A DNA stretch of 64,000 nucleotides, from assembly GCA_963921425.1 (NCBI GenBank), contig OY992835.1:1674001-1738000 (forward strand), written 5' to 3'. The stretch's first letter is position 1; the number at the start of each line of letters is the position of its first letter. The notes below the pieces were generated by a model. It searched no databases. It was not told the DNA's origin and saw nothing but the letters and a program-made list of their open reading frames with translations. Both the position numbers and the translations under genes were made by a program. The stretch is from Dryas octopetala. Its lineage: Eukaryota; Streptophyta; Magnoliopsida; Rosales; Rosaceae. This document shows, in pieces, positions 1 to 11,254 of the stretch.

Positions 1-2
1 TC

Positions 3-533
3 ATGAAAGGGTACTTCAAGGACCCCAAGGCCACCGCCAAGGCCTTCAAGAACGGGTGGTTCTTGACGGGCGACGTCGGGGTGATACACCCCGACGGCTA
101 TTTTGAGATTAAGGACAGATCGAAAGATGTGATCATATCAGGAGGAGAGAACATAAGCAGTGTGGAATTGGAGAGTGTGCTTTACAGACACCCCAAGGTC
201 TTAGAAGCCGCGGTGGTGGCAATGCCTCACCCACGCTGGGGGGAGACTCCCTGCGCTTTCGTTGCGCTCAGAACCAGTAATTCGGGAAACGACGTCGTAA
301 CCGAGGCCGAAATCATTGCCTTCTGTCATAAGAATTTGCCCCACTTTATGGTTCCCAAGAAGGTGGAGTTCGTGCCCGAGCTGCCAAAGACATCCACGGG
401 CAAGATTCAGAAGTTCCAGTTGAGGGCGAGGGCAATGGCCATCCCCGACGTCGTTTCGGAATCGGAATCTCGCCCTTCTCCGTCTCCTCCTCCTCAGTAC
501 AACGAGCAAGTTCTTGCTTTGTCCCGTCTTTGA
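3..533 (+). CDS. Peroxisomal acyl-activating enzyme (AMP-forming acyl-CoA ligase), C-terminal part
   Basis: This is the C-terminal end of an ANL-superfamily enzyme, which adenylates a carboxylic acid and then makes its CoA thioester. About 176 residues are present; full-length plant members have about 550, so the rest lies left of the window. Visible motifs are the TGDVG aspartate motif near residue 22, the hinge [15 protein letters not shown] near residues 38-52, and the A10 motif [10 protein letters not shown] near residue 130, whose lysine is the adenylation lysine of the family. The last three residues are SRL, a standard PTS1 signal, so a peroxisomal location is likely. The closest plant group by eye is the AAE5/AAE11/benzoyl-CoA ligase set; the substrate cannot be told from this piece. 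The first methionine here is internal, not a start. The last exon is partly duplicated at 1666-2210. Confidence 0.9.
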   Translation: MKGYFKDPKATAKAFKNGWFLTGDVGVIHPDGYFEIKDRSKDVIISGGENISSVELESVLYRHPKVLEAAVVAMPHPRWGETPCAFVALRTSNSGNDVVTEAEIIAFCHKNLPHFMVPKKVEFVPELPKTSTGKIQKFQLRARAMAIPDVVSESESRPSPSPPPQYNEQVLALSRL

Positions 534-752
534 TTTTTTTTATTTATTTAAATAATTTGTGTGTTTTTCAAGGATAATTATGAGATAAAAAATGTGTGTA
601 CAGTATATTTAATATGAGAAGGACCTGGAGATTGTCATCTCATTTAATTACAACTTGTTATTGGAAAAATTTTAAAGTAAGTTACGACTTTTTTGTTTTC
701 TTTTATATTCAGACGACTTGTTTTATTTTATTTTAGTAATCAACACTTGCTC
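206..752 (+). repeat. Source copy of a segmental duplication
   Basis: This stretch, from inside the last exon of the acyl-activating enzyme through its 3' flank, is nearly identical to 1666-2210 in direct orientation, with about 1460 bp between equivalent positions. The homology starts within the coding exon and ends about 220 bp past the stop codon. Confidence 0.93.
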
Positions 753-1239
753 TCTTTTGCTGGTCATCTGAATCTTTATTAGAACTTTTGCCTTTTTTTT
801 TTTTTTGGTCCGAATAAAACTTGCTTTTTGAATAAATAAAAATATAGAGATGATAGAAAGTCATTTTATATGGTATAAACTCAGACCTATCACTTCAAGT
901 CGTCATCATGTTTAAGTGGCAACACCAGAAACAAATAATTATACACCCTTCCAGTCTTTCCTGCTTCTTCTTTTTTTGGTAAATTTATAAGTACCTTCTC
1001 TCCATTTGGCAAGATGGTGCTTAATTAATTATGCATGGAAAGAGTTTACAACTTGCAAGCCATGTGTCTTATATTTTATAATTGTCAAAAACAACCCATG
1101 TGTTAATTAATGACACTAACGTGAATAAGATGTGATAATTCCTCATCCACAACTCCACAAAATACTTACTCTTTAATTTAATTATGTTGCGTGTAAGATA
1201 AACCTTTATTAAATTAAACTTGTACTGCGAGTAAATAAA
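534..1239. other. 3' flank of the acyl-activating enzyme gene and AT-rich spacer
   Basis: Bases 534-752 are the 3' UTR/flank and are repeated at 1997-2210. The remainder is AT-rich and without credible coding potential or repeats that could be assigned. Confidence 0.6.
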
Positions 1240-1543
1240 GAGCAAATTACAAATTACAACTTACATCTTATTCTTTCAATTTTCTAATTTAATCCTTAAG
1301 ATTTTAATTTTTTTTACAATTTAACACTGTCGTTTATCTGATTGACAATCAGACGTTAAATGCTAATGTGTTATAGCACGGGGCCATGACACATTAGCAT
1401 TTAACGTCAAACTTAACGGTTAAGCAAACGACAATGCCAAATAGTCTCAAAGTTAAAACATTGAGTATTAAATTGAAAAAATTGAAAGAATATGGTGCAA
1501 GTTGTGAACCCTAAACCTTAGGGGTGTAATTTATAATTTGCTC
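1240..1543. mobile_element. Fold-back MITE with long terminal inverted repeats
   Basis: The 304-bp element begins GAGCAAATTACAAATTAC and ends with the inverse GTAATTTATAATTTGCTC. The inverted similarity continues inward almost to the centre, where ACGTTAAATGCTAATGTG faces its complement around a short loop near 1375. It is flanked on both sides by ATAAA (1235-1239 and 1544-1548), a likely 5-bp target duplication. There is no coding capacity. The superfamily is unclear: a 5-bp duplication does not fit hAT (8), MULE (9) or Harbinger (3), although the long arms resemble MULE or fold-back types. Confidence 0.75.
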
Positions 1544-1580
1544 ATAAAGGAAACTAACCTCTCAATATTAGCTCCCGTAA

Positions 1581-1666
1581 TTCAAGAGACTTATTATCCC
1601 ACATACATTGACAATTTTTTTACAATTAGTGTCTCTAAAGACCTATTCAAGAGACTTATTATCCCA
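1581..1666 (+). repeat. 21-bp direct repeat at a duplication junction
   Basis: The motif TTCAAGAGACTTATTATCCC plus A occurs at 1581-1601 and exactly again at 1646-1666, where it runs straight into the duplicated acyl-activating enzyme exon. A copied 21-mer at the joint is typical of template-switching repair synthesis (inference). Confidence 0.85.
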
Positions 1667-1996
1667 GCCGCGGTGGTGGCAATGCCTCACCCACGCTGGG
1701 GGGAGACTCCCTGCGCTTTCGTTGCGCTCAGAACCAGTAATTCGGGAAACGACGTCGTAACCGAGGCAGAAATCATTGCCTTCTGTCGTAAGAATTTGCC
1801 CCACTTTATGGTTCCCAAGAAGGTGGAGTTCGTGCCCGAGCTGCCCAAGACATCCACGGGCAAGATTCAGAAGTTCCAGTTGAGGGCGAGGGCAATGGCC
1901 ATCCGCGACGTCGTTTCGGAATCGGAATCTCGCCCTTCTCCGTCTCCTCCTCCTCCTCAGTACAACGACCACGTTCTTGCTTTGTCCCGTCTTTGA
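1666..1996 (+). pseudogene. Displaced partial copy of the acyl-activating enzyme last exon
   Basis: The frame from about 1667 repeats the last 110 residues of the enzyme at 3-533, including the A10 motif and the final SRL. Changes include His to Arg in the FCHKN segment, Pro to Arg just after the RAMAI segment, one extra proline in the proline run and a few changes near the C-terminus. The AMP-site hinge and everything upstream are missing, and the sequence in front of it is unrelated spacer, so this cannot encode an enzyme. It could still be read as an alternative last exon if transcription continued through 533-1666, which I consider unlikely. The copy continues as 3' flank to 2210. Confidence 0.88.
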
Positions 1997-2210
1997 TTTT
2001 TTATTTAAATAATTTGTGTGTTTTTCAAGGATAATTATGAAATAAAAAATGTCTGTACAGTATATTTAATATGACCAGGACCTGGAGATTGTCATCTCAT
2101 TTAATTACAACTTGTTATTGAAAAAATTTTAAAGTAAGTTACGACTTTTTTTGTTTTCTTTTATATTCAGACCACTTGTTTTATTTTCTTTTAGTAATCA
2201 ACACTTGCTC

Positions 2211-3150
2211 ACAAAGGATAAAAGAATACACACTCTCAAAACTGTGTTCTCCCTCACTTACACGTGATAAGACAATCTCTAATTGCCTTGACAATTGCCT
2301 CAACAATTGTCTACACACTTTGACTCTACACTTGCTTGCTCAACAAATGCTTTACAAGATAGGTACCATGGCAAGTTGCTGCCTATCAACTAGCCCATGC
2401 ACGCAAGTGGCTGCCGCCCACTTGATCCCTCAAGTTGCTTGCTCAGCATATCCCAATGCTTGCTGCAAGTCCCAAGGCTATCCTTAGCCATGAAGTCTTC
2501 AAGGCTGCTGCATCACGTGCTTGGATGAGCTGCCTACTTCAGCTGCTTGCATCAGCTGCTTGCTTGGGCTGCATGCATGCAAGAGCTGTCTACTTCAGCT
2601 GCTTGCATCACCTGCTTGCTTGGGCTGCATGCAAGAGCTGCCTTCTTCAGCTGCTTGCATGAGGTGCCTCCATGAGCTGCATGCTTGTGGTGCTTGTATC
2701 AGCTACCTGCTTGCCTCCAGCAAGTCCCCAAAGGTTGCTGCCCATTCAATTAAGCAAGGCTTGCTTCACCATTAAGCAATCAAGGTTGCTGCCACACGCA
2801 TCAGCCACCTTGCAAATTTATACAAGCCACCACAATCACGCCACCTGCTGCCTCATGCTCACATATGTGTAACATTAATCAAATGCTACCAGCCCAACTC
2901 GATCTTTAGCAATCCAAACCAAGCCGAGCATGTCCCGCGCATGCTATCTCGCCTTGTTGGTGCGTGTGCTCGCCACAAGCGCACCATTGTAGGAAACCAA
3001 GCCAACTCCGCGTTCCTTAGTCTTCCCGCTTTGTAAGGGTGTTAGAGTAGGGGCCTTTCATTTTCTAGCATCTAAAAGGTAATGTTTTTTCTTTCTTAAT
3101 TTTTAGGCTATAGTCCAACCTTGATCCATTTTTGCCTTGAAATGCGAAAA
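2211..3150. repeat. Repeat-derived block with a ~54-bp tandem array
   Basis: Between 2527 and about 2690 a unit beginning GAGCTGCCTACTTCAGCTGC is repeated three times (2527-2582, 2583-2634 and a decaying third copy from 2635). The surrounding 2220-3060 shows the same CTTGC/AGCTGC vocabulary in looser form. Short open frames here are products of this repetition and are not credible genes. The GC-richer 2880-3060 part resembles LTR leader sequence, but no element ends were found. Confidence 0.55.
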
Positions 3151-3641
3151 TAGAGGTGTCAAACAGGCCGGTCCAGCCCGGCTTAGCCCTTTTAGGTTGA
3201 GCCTATTATGCTTTCGTGCCGTGTTCAGACCGCCCATATAGTTAATACCTAAGCCTGGCATGGCCCACGGCCCGTGGGCCATTCGTGCTCGTGCCGTGCC
3301 TTAAACTGGCCAGCCCACGAACCTTTTTTATTTTTATTTTTTAGGGTGATAAAACTAATTTTATAATATTTTTTCTTATTTATAGTTAAATATTACCATT
3401 ATTTTTCATGAAAATTGAATATTTTTGTTAAAAAGTTCTTCAAAAATGAAAAAAACAATGTTAAAATAGTCGTGCCTAATTTGAGCCCATTTTGTGCTCG
3501 TGCTCGTGCCGTGCCGTGCCCGATGGGCTAAAAACTTCGGTCCGGCCCGGCCCATTTAATTGTGTTTTGTCGTGCCGTGCCTATTTTAATCATGTCGTGT
3601 CGTGTCATGCTCGGGCCGGCCCGACCCATTTGGCACCTCTA
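3151..3641. mobile_element. Non-autonomous hAT element (MITE), 491 bp
   Basis: The left end TAGAGGTGTCAAA and the right end TTTGGCACCTCTA are inverted repeats of the hAT type. Next to both ends lie clusters of the GGCCGG/GCCCGG/GTGCCGTGCC subterminal motifs. The flanking 8-mers TGCGAAAA and AGCAAAAA match at six of eight positions, consistent with an old hAT target duplication. There is no open frame. The same TIR consensus appears on the two larger hAT elements in this window. Confidence 0.82.
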
Positions 3642-6280
3642 AGCAAAAACAAGTGCGTTCACTATACATGATATATATGGAAAGGAGCATTGAGAATCCT
3701 AGCAAAATGCATTGTTGGATCTCGGCAACATAAAGATTGGGAAGAAGTACGTCGAAGTCAAAGTCAAATATTCAATTGAAAGCAGATGTATAAGAAACCA
3801 ATATTCCCATTAAAAGTACGATATGGTGACACAGTGTTTATCAATTAAGGTGAGAACAACTTAAAGATGATTAATAGAGCCGCGCATTATATTAGATGAT
3901 GGGTAAAATATCCATGGGACATGACATTAGAAATTTGGCCTATATCTTTAAGGTTAGAGAGGGAGGGACCCTTAAAATAATTTTAAGGTTCACTTTGTAT
4001 CATAATTTAATGATTCGAATCCTTTATTTTTTCTGTTAAATAGACGAACACAAGTTTCTGGTAAACGCTAAATTAATCATTTTTTAATTGAATGATTAAA
4101 TTGCTTTTAATTTGTCTAATTTTTTATTTTATTTTTTGTAGCGGTGACTTTTGAATGAAAACTTTAAAAATAGATGGTTCTGGTTATTGGACAACAATGC
4201 AGAGTGAGTCTCCCGACCACCCAAATTTGAATTCTTAGTTTATCTTTTTTTTTAATTGTTTTAATTATGACCGTGTAATATAAATCCAAGAATTGGTAAT
4301 CCATTCAAACCCAAAAAGTACTATGAATTCGTTATATCATTTGTACACCTATAATTACAAATTAAACAAAAATAAGTAAAAAAAAAACAAGTAGAGAATC
4401 TCAATCCATCCCTCAAACAAGCTTGTTTTATGAAAAGATGCATGATATTTAGGCACAATTGCTAAATAAAAGTATTGATATTTGCTTATACTTTCTTTGG
4501 TTTGCTTATATATAAAATTATATTGTTTCAAACTTTCCTTTACTTATTTTTTCAAAATAAGCTAGGAACCCAAAACACTTACATCTATGTTCTAAAATGA
4601 CGTCAATTTGTACATAGGGCAATGCTGCCTCAATACATCATGCCTCAATGACATGAAATTTTCATCTCATTATTCTTTTAATACATCATTTTTTATAAAG
4701 ACTATTTTAACCTTTTTTTATAAATTTTAGAAAACTTTAAATTATAAAAGAGAATACAGAAAATATATAAAATATTATACTGTGTACCCCTTCGGATCAT
4801 GCTTCTCTCCTTAGCTCCTATCTCCTAAATTTACCTAAGCTTTTAAGCAAAACATGTGATTCACAACTCGTCTCTCTTCTTTTTGTTTATTTTTTTCATT
4901 ATTTTTGTTACCTTTTCTTTATTTCTTTTAGTTTGCAGGCTTAGTAAAGTCTTCCAAAGAACCCATCTGTAAATTTCAAACTAAACAGTTCAGAGTTTTG
5001 TTTGTGTATCAAGATAATGTGTTTTTAGCCATGAAATCAAAGAATTGAAAGGACATGAAAATAACTCATCTTTCCAAACCTTATTCCCATTTCCACTGAA
5101 ATTTTGAAATATCTAAGGAAAGCAAGCATGCTCATATCTGATATGGGATTGGCACCAATTTCTCATTTGTGTTTGTTAATTTGAGAGGTGAGAATGAAGA
5201 GATGAAATTGAAAGAGAAAAATGGGTAAGATGAATTAAGATTATTAGATTTTGGAGAGATAAGAAGGTCTTTTAATAAAAATGATTTTAATTTGATATAG
5301 TGATGTGTATAATCACAAAAAAATTAAATAGTGATGCATGTATACTAATTAATTTTGTCACATAGGATTGAAGCACAAATTAAAGCACAAGTATTGAGGC
5401 CCCAAATCTTTATAACGACAATATTAGCACATAAAACAAAAACAGAATATCCTATTTCAACATGCCTGGTGAAATGTTTTATTCATTTGTCTTGTATATT
5501 TCTTCTCTTTTTCAGTTACCTAATGTGTTGGTCTGGTTCAAGTAAAATTCAAATACAAGCCACAGGTTTGTTTATATCTTGTCCAGTCCATCTCTAGCCA
5601 GATATTGGAACTTTCAGTTGTAAAAGGATGCAAAGAGGATTCTTTTCCAGTTAACTTGTACAATGATATTCCTCTTCCCATGAGTTGTTCACATCTGCAT
5701 CTCTTATTAAATTTCAGATTTCTCTTCCCTACTTTTCATTTCTAGATTTTCTAGCAAGCATTTTTTAAATTTCAGATTTTGAAAATTTCTCATATGCCCT
5801 CAATTTCATTTTAAACGTTTTTTCACTAATTAACTATTCACCCTTTACATTATGGTGCTTTAAATGCTTATGATTTATTATGTAAACGTTTTTTTTATTT
5901 ATTATTTCAAACATGGTTTCCTTCTTTATGTCATTGTGGTTATGCAATAATAAACAAAAACTTAAACTTTTTAAAAAATGTAAAAAATCCTGAATAGGAC
6001 ATATAAAACCCAAAAGTTGAATAATATATTGATGTCTTTTTCTGAGGAAGATGAAGATCCCAATATGATTGGGCAATCCAAAAGGGCATGTGATTTTGAT
6101 CAAAGGACGCAAGCTGGGAGAAGGATCATTTCGGCAACAATAAATATCTCTCGCATTATTCACATGGGATGGACCCATTCCATATCATATGCATTATTCA
6201 TTGCAAATTACAATGAGATTGTTCTGTTTCAAATTTTAAATAAATAAATAAAAGCCCAATTCTATAAAGGCTGCAAGATA
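3642..6280. other. AT-rich intergenic spacer
   Basis: No gene, RNA gene or complete transposon could be supported. A weak inverted similarity (GCCTCAATAC near 4631 and its complement near 5392) might mark a decayed MITE, but no target duplication was found. Confidence 0.5.
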
Positions 6281-6870
6281 ACGATTTTAGGTACCATTGC
6301 CTCGTGGGAGAAAAGGGAAAACATAACAATAATTTGGCAAAGGAACAGACAGCCATGCCACAATTGCAGACCAAGGACAAACATCATCCAATAAGGGAAT
6401 AATAATGTGAAAAGGTCACTTGTCCAATTCCGTGTGAATATAAGTGGACATACACTACATAACCAAACACGGCTCCAACTGAATAACAGATGGTAAAGCA
6501 TAATGATCTGCAAGGATATATCCAATGGTTTTGAAATCCAACACACTAGCTAGATGACAACACACTAGCTAGATGACGATTTTAGGTACCATTGCCTCGT
6601 GGGAGAAAAGGGAAAACATAACAATAATTTGGCAAAGGAACAGACAGCCATGCCACAATTGCAGACCAAGGACAAACATCATCCAATAAGGGAATAATAA
6701 TGTGAAAAGGTCACTTGTCCAATTCCGTGTGAATATAAGTGGACATACACTACATAACCAAACACGGCTCCAACTGAATAACAGATGGTAAAGCATAATG
6801 ATCTGCAAGGATATATCCAATGGTTTTGAAATCCAACACACTAGCTAGATGACAACACACTAGCTAGATG
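6281..6870. repeat. Perfect 295-bp tandem duplication
   Basis: Bases 6281-6575 are repeated head-to-tail at 6576-6870 with no difference seen by eye. Each unit ends in a two-copy 19-bp repeat (AACACACTAGCTAGATGAC). The lack of divergence implies a recent event. An open frame of about 90 codons on the minus strand occurs in both units only because the DNA is identical; its composition gives no sign of a real protein. Confidence 0.93.
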
Positions 6871-7883
6871 ACACCCTGTTATTAGGGGTGGGCACGGTCC
6901 GGTACGGTCCAGTGCTCTCCCCAAACTGTGGACTGGACTGGTGGAGGTTATCCAGTCCAGTCCGGTGCTATAGAACTGGAAATTTTGGATCAGAACTGAA
7001 ACAATTCCAGTTTGGTCCGGTGCACTGTTTGGGACTGGGCCTTACTATTTGGGCCTTAGCCCAATTAAATTTTTGAGCCAAATTTTAGTTTTAAAACATG
7101 TTTTTTTAAGTTTTTAACAACAAAATCACAACATTTTTTTTAACAACAAATCACAACATTTTTGTAACAACAAATCACAACATTTTTTTTTTACAACAAA
7201 TTAACCATTTTTTGTTCAAATCACAACAATTCAACATTTAACCTGCAAGACATCAAGTCATCAACATTCAACCATTACATTTTTTGTACCAATTCACAAC
7301 CTACAAGACATCAACCAATAACCATTTCACAACCTCAAAGACTCAAAGTTACAAACCATTTCATCACCCATCATGGTTCAAGACATCAACCATGCATATA
7401 ACCATACATAGTTAACTACTTAACTTACTAACTTACTAACTTACTAACCATATACCATTGTCCAAGACTCTAAGTCCAAGTAACTTAAAAAGTAAAAACC
7501 AACCAAAGCTAAAGAAGTTAATAACTTACTAAGTTACAAGTTACCAACCAAATATAAATTACAAACCAACCTAATACAAATTACAAACCAGCCAAATACA
7601 AATTAAGTTACATAACTAAAAATAACACAAATTAAAGTACCCCAGCCAGCCATCAACCCTCTGCCAGCAGCTAATTGTCTTCAAATAACCCCTGTCAGCT
7701 AATTGTCCATCTCTCCTAACAATTTAACAAACTTATTCAATCAAACAGATTCACAAACAGATTATCAGATTTAGATTCATAATCAAATTCAAAATTCACA
7801 AATTCACAAATATCCTTACCTTCTAGCACTGCACTGCACCGAGTCAGTAAGCCACGAAAAATTGCAATGCACCAAGCCACCAA

Positions 7884-7932
7884 ACCCTAAATCAAACCCT
7901 AAATCAAACCCAAAATCAAACCCTAAATCCCC
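7884..7932 (+). repeat. Telo-box-like AAACCCTAAATC repeats in the hAT element
   Basis: A 12-bp unit close to AAACCCTAAATC occurs about four times in a row. AAACCCTAA is the plant telo-box, known in promoters of highly expressed plant genes. Whether it drives anything here is unknown. Confidence 0.6.
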
Positions 7933-8899
7933 AAAACAGATCAGAAATTATGAACAAGATGAAACCAAAATCAATATGAACTCATTTGCAGCTACAAACA
8001 CAGACCATATTTAATCCAACCCAGAAATAAAACTCAGAAATTTTGCAAACACACAAACACAGAGCTATCAGATATGAGAGACAGAGATGAAAAGTGAGAG
8101 ATGAGATAATATTCTCAATTTAAACCCTAAACCATTAAACCCCAAATCCCCCATTCAATTCGAAACCCTAATTTCTGTTCAATCATAATATGGCAGACAA
8201 AAATGAGAGAGTCAGAGATGAAAGATGAGAGACGATAGATGAAAGTGAGAGAGATGAGAGTGAGATTACCCTTTCGTGGTGGCTGCGAGTCTGCCTTTTG
8301 AGATGAGATCTTCGAGATGAGAGATGAGAGACGAGAGAGTGAGAGATGAAGGATGAGAGGCGAGATGCGAGACTGAGAGGTGAGAGACCCAGAGACTGAG
8401 AGGTGAGACCGTGAGAGGCTGAGAGCTGATGAGATTCGAGATCGAGAGAGGGCGGCGCGACGCGAGTTTAGGGTTTGGAGACTAAGTGAGTGTCGAGAGA
8501 CGAGAGTGAATGACTGAATGCCTGAATGAGTGATCAATTGACTAAATTGACTAGATGAGTGCGTGAGTGGTTGTTTCATTTGGGGGTATTAGGGTAATAT
8601 TTGATCAATTGACTAAATTAGTCTAATTGAGTAATTGGGGTTTCAAACTTTTAATTGGGTAATTGACTAATTTAGGAGTAATTGGGTTTCATTTGGGTAA
8701 TTTACTCAATTGACTAATTAGTCTAATTGGGGTTTCAATTAGGTACTAAATTACTAATTAGTCTTATTGGGGTTTCAACTTTCAATTGGGGTTTCAATTA
8801 GGTAATTGACTAATTTAGGAGTAATTGGGGTTTCAATTAGGGTTGATTGGGGTTTAGTACCTTTGGGCAATTGGAAATAAAACAAAAGAACAAAAATGG

Positions 8900-9440
8900 T
8901 TTAGGGTTGATTGGGGTTATATACTTATATAGTTATATATGTTATATACTTATTAGTTATATATGTATAGAGTAATTAATATAGTTTAGGGTATATGATT
9001 ATAATTGTATTAGGGTATAGGGTTATAGTTGACTATGAGTCTAATTGAGGTTTCATTGGGGTTATATAATATATACTTATATAGTTATATATGTTATATA
9101 CTTAATACTTATATATGTATAGAGTAATTAATATAGTTAAGGGTATATGATTATAATTGTATTAGGGTATAGAGTTATTGTTGACTATGGGTCTAATTGG
9201 GGTTTCAATTGGGGTTATATACTTATATAGTTATATATGTTTATATACTTATTACTTATATATGTATAGAGTAATTAATATAGTTTAGGGTATATGGTTA
9301 TAATTGTTTTAGGGTATAGGGTTATAGTTTACTATAAGTCTAATTAAGATTTCAATTGGGGTTATATACTTATATAGTTATTAGTTATATATGTTATGTA
9401 CGTACTTATTACTTTTAGAGTTTAGGGTATAAGGTTTCGT
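8900..9440 (+). repeat. ~150-bp AT-rich tandem array inside the hAT element
   Basis: A unit containing TATGTATAGAGTAATTAATA recurs with spacings of about 152 and 147 bp (anchors near 8971, 9123 and 9270), with a partial fourth copy. Upstream, 8590-8850 has a looser repetition of TAATTGGGGTTTCAATTAGG. Confidence 0.8.
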
Positions 9441-10015
9441 TTAAACTTTAAACCCTAAACTCTAATACATAATTTCCCCTATTAGAAGTTTATAACTATA
9501 TATTATACCCTAGAACTATAATAATTTTAGTATATAGGGTTTAGTGTATAGATTATAGAGTATAAAGAATATATTAATTTTATTATAAAAGGTATAACTA
9601 AAATTATATACTAAAATATTATTATATATATAAAATATAGGTCATAGGGTTATATAAAATATATTTTAAGGTCTAAAATATAGCTAGGTTAATATTAATT
9701 TTATTATCTAAAATGTGTAAAATGTGTGTAAACATGTGTGTAAAAATGTGTATAAAAATGTTTAAAAAGTGTATAAAAATTGTATAAATATTAAATATGT
9801 ATAAAAATTTAAAATATATATTAATTATTCGGTCCAGTCCAGTCCAATCCAGTTCTGTGAAGTGCAAAACTAGAACCAAAATTGGATTGGACCGGTCCGG
9901 TCCAGTTTGGTCCCACTGTTGACCAATTTTGGTCAAAGCGGTTTTTTTTCCCTGGTTTGGTTCAGTGCACCCGGTTCCCGGTTTAAACGCCCACCCCTAC
10001 CTGTTAATAAAAAAA

Positions 10016-10041
10016 TGTTAGGAAACCCTCTTAGCTTAAGA
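10016..10041 (+). mobile_element. Left end of a copia 5' LTR, split by the CACTA insertion
   Basis: The sequence begins TGTTAGGAAACCC, a typical copia LTR start, and runs into the CACTA left border. It joins logically to 22585-22724, which ends ...TACTACA directly before a primer-binding site. The intact LTR would have been only about 165-170 bp. This is a fossil. Confidence 0.7.
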
Positions 10042-10621
10042 CACTACTACAATAATGTAAATAGACAACACTTAATAGATAACGGTTTTGTTAAAACTGT
10101 TGTGTAGTTTCAAAGCATAACGGTTTTTTAAAAAACTGTTGTCTTAATACATGAAATCTCATGATTTTTGGGCCGTTGACTGTTTATGTTTTGTCTAAAC
10201 AACGTTTTTAATTTTTAAGCATTGTGTAAGCGAGAGATTTATAAAAAACCGGTGTACAGTGATTTCATTAAAAAAATTACTGTAGCTTAGGCCGGTTGTG
10301 TAATGTCCCATTCCTTATATTTTCACATTACCTCTGTCACTCAGTCAAAATCCCTCTCCTTCTCAAACCTCTCGATCTGCTCTCTCTCTCTCCCTCTACT
10401 ACTATCAAACTCTCTCTGTCCTGTCGCACCCCCTCCTCCTAGTCCAGCCAAACTCTCTATGTCTCTGTCTCTGTCTCTGTCTCATTTCTCTTCTTCATTT
10501 TAGCCACCATGATTACAATTAAACATATTTCATTCCCATTTCCAGAAAACCCCAAAAAAATTAGGGATTTTGATACCCACTTCAAGATTAAGGTAAGATT
10601 CGCAATCGGATACACGAAAAG

Positions 10622-11254
10622 CTCACGGAGTGGAAGGTCAATCCTCTGGCAGGTTTCAATGTTCTAGTCTTGGCCCCGACGGTAAGTTTTGAGCTTCGCT
10701 TGTTGGTAATTCCATCTGGGTTTGTGTGTTTTTGCGCGAATCAAGCTGGAGCAGCAGTGTTGTTTCCTCTACTACAGTTGTTCTTCCACCGTGTTGAAGT
10801 TTCATTGGGTTTTACTTATCTTTCTGTCTATTTCCTGATTAGGTTCTTCTTCAAAGTTAGGGTTTTATTCTCCTTTTTTGTTTAAATTTCGGTTTAGATG
10901 TTTTAATTTTGGGGGTTTTGTATTTTTGTTTGCTGGGTTTTTTTTTTCTTTGGTGTGATGGTTATCTTGTGAATTTTTTCAATTTTTTTTGGGCTAAGTT
11001 GTGATTTAGTTTTCTGGGTTTTTTCCCCTCTAATTTCTGTTTGTGTATCTGTTTCCTCTGTCCCAAATGCTCACGGATTATTTTTGCATTTTTTTTTTCA
11101 GGAGAGAGTAGTTGATACTTCAGCAAAGCCTTCTCACTTTGCTGCCCGGTCCAATGTTGCTCCCTATGCTCCCCCAATGATAACTATGGACAATGATGAT
11201 GGCATCTCATACAAAGTCTTCAAGTTTACTGTTGATGTCCATTTTAACGTCTAG
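10622..11254 (+). pseudogene. Unrecognised two-exon coding segment inside the outer CACTA
   Basis: An open frame runs 10622-10681 up to a GTAAGT donor and resumes in phase at 11102 after a T-rich CAG acceptor, ending at a stop at 11252-11254. The joined segment encodes about 70 residues including SAKPSHFAARSNVAPYAPP and DNDDGISYKVFKFTVD. The composition is that of real protein, but I do not recognise the family. It may be a captured host exon pair or a remnant of an element protein. A CT-rich stretch at 10370-10490 followed by this segment could represent a captured 5' end. Confidence 0.45.

Larger units (their letters stand above)
6883..9999. mobile_element. Non-autonomous hAT element, 3.1 kb
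   Basis: The element starts TAGGGGTGGGCACGG and ends with the inverse GCCCACCCCTA. The flanking 8-mers CCTGTTAT (6875-6882) and CCTGTTAA (10000-10007) match at seven of eight positions. Subterminal regions carry many GGTCCGGTCCAGT-type motifs in both orientations. No transposase remains. The order of non-coding blocks (AAACCCTAA-rich stretch, GAGA-rich stretch 8080-8480, then AT-rich tandem repeats) matches the 5' half of the hAT element at 28627-33549 seen in reverse, so it may be an internal-deletion derivative of a related autonomous element. Confidence 0.88.

Noticed and set aside
6262-6841. Two 90-codon minus-strand frames of identical sequence, hydrophobic like a small membrane protein
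   Set aside because: The identity comes from the 295-bp tandem duplication. There is no family resemblance, no promoter, and the frame runs into unrelated flanks.
8127-8579. 150-codon minus-strand frame rich in Ser/Leu/Arg
   Set aside because: It is the translation of a GAGA-rich low-complexity leader inside a non-coding hAT element.
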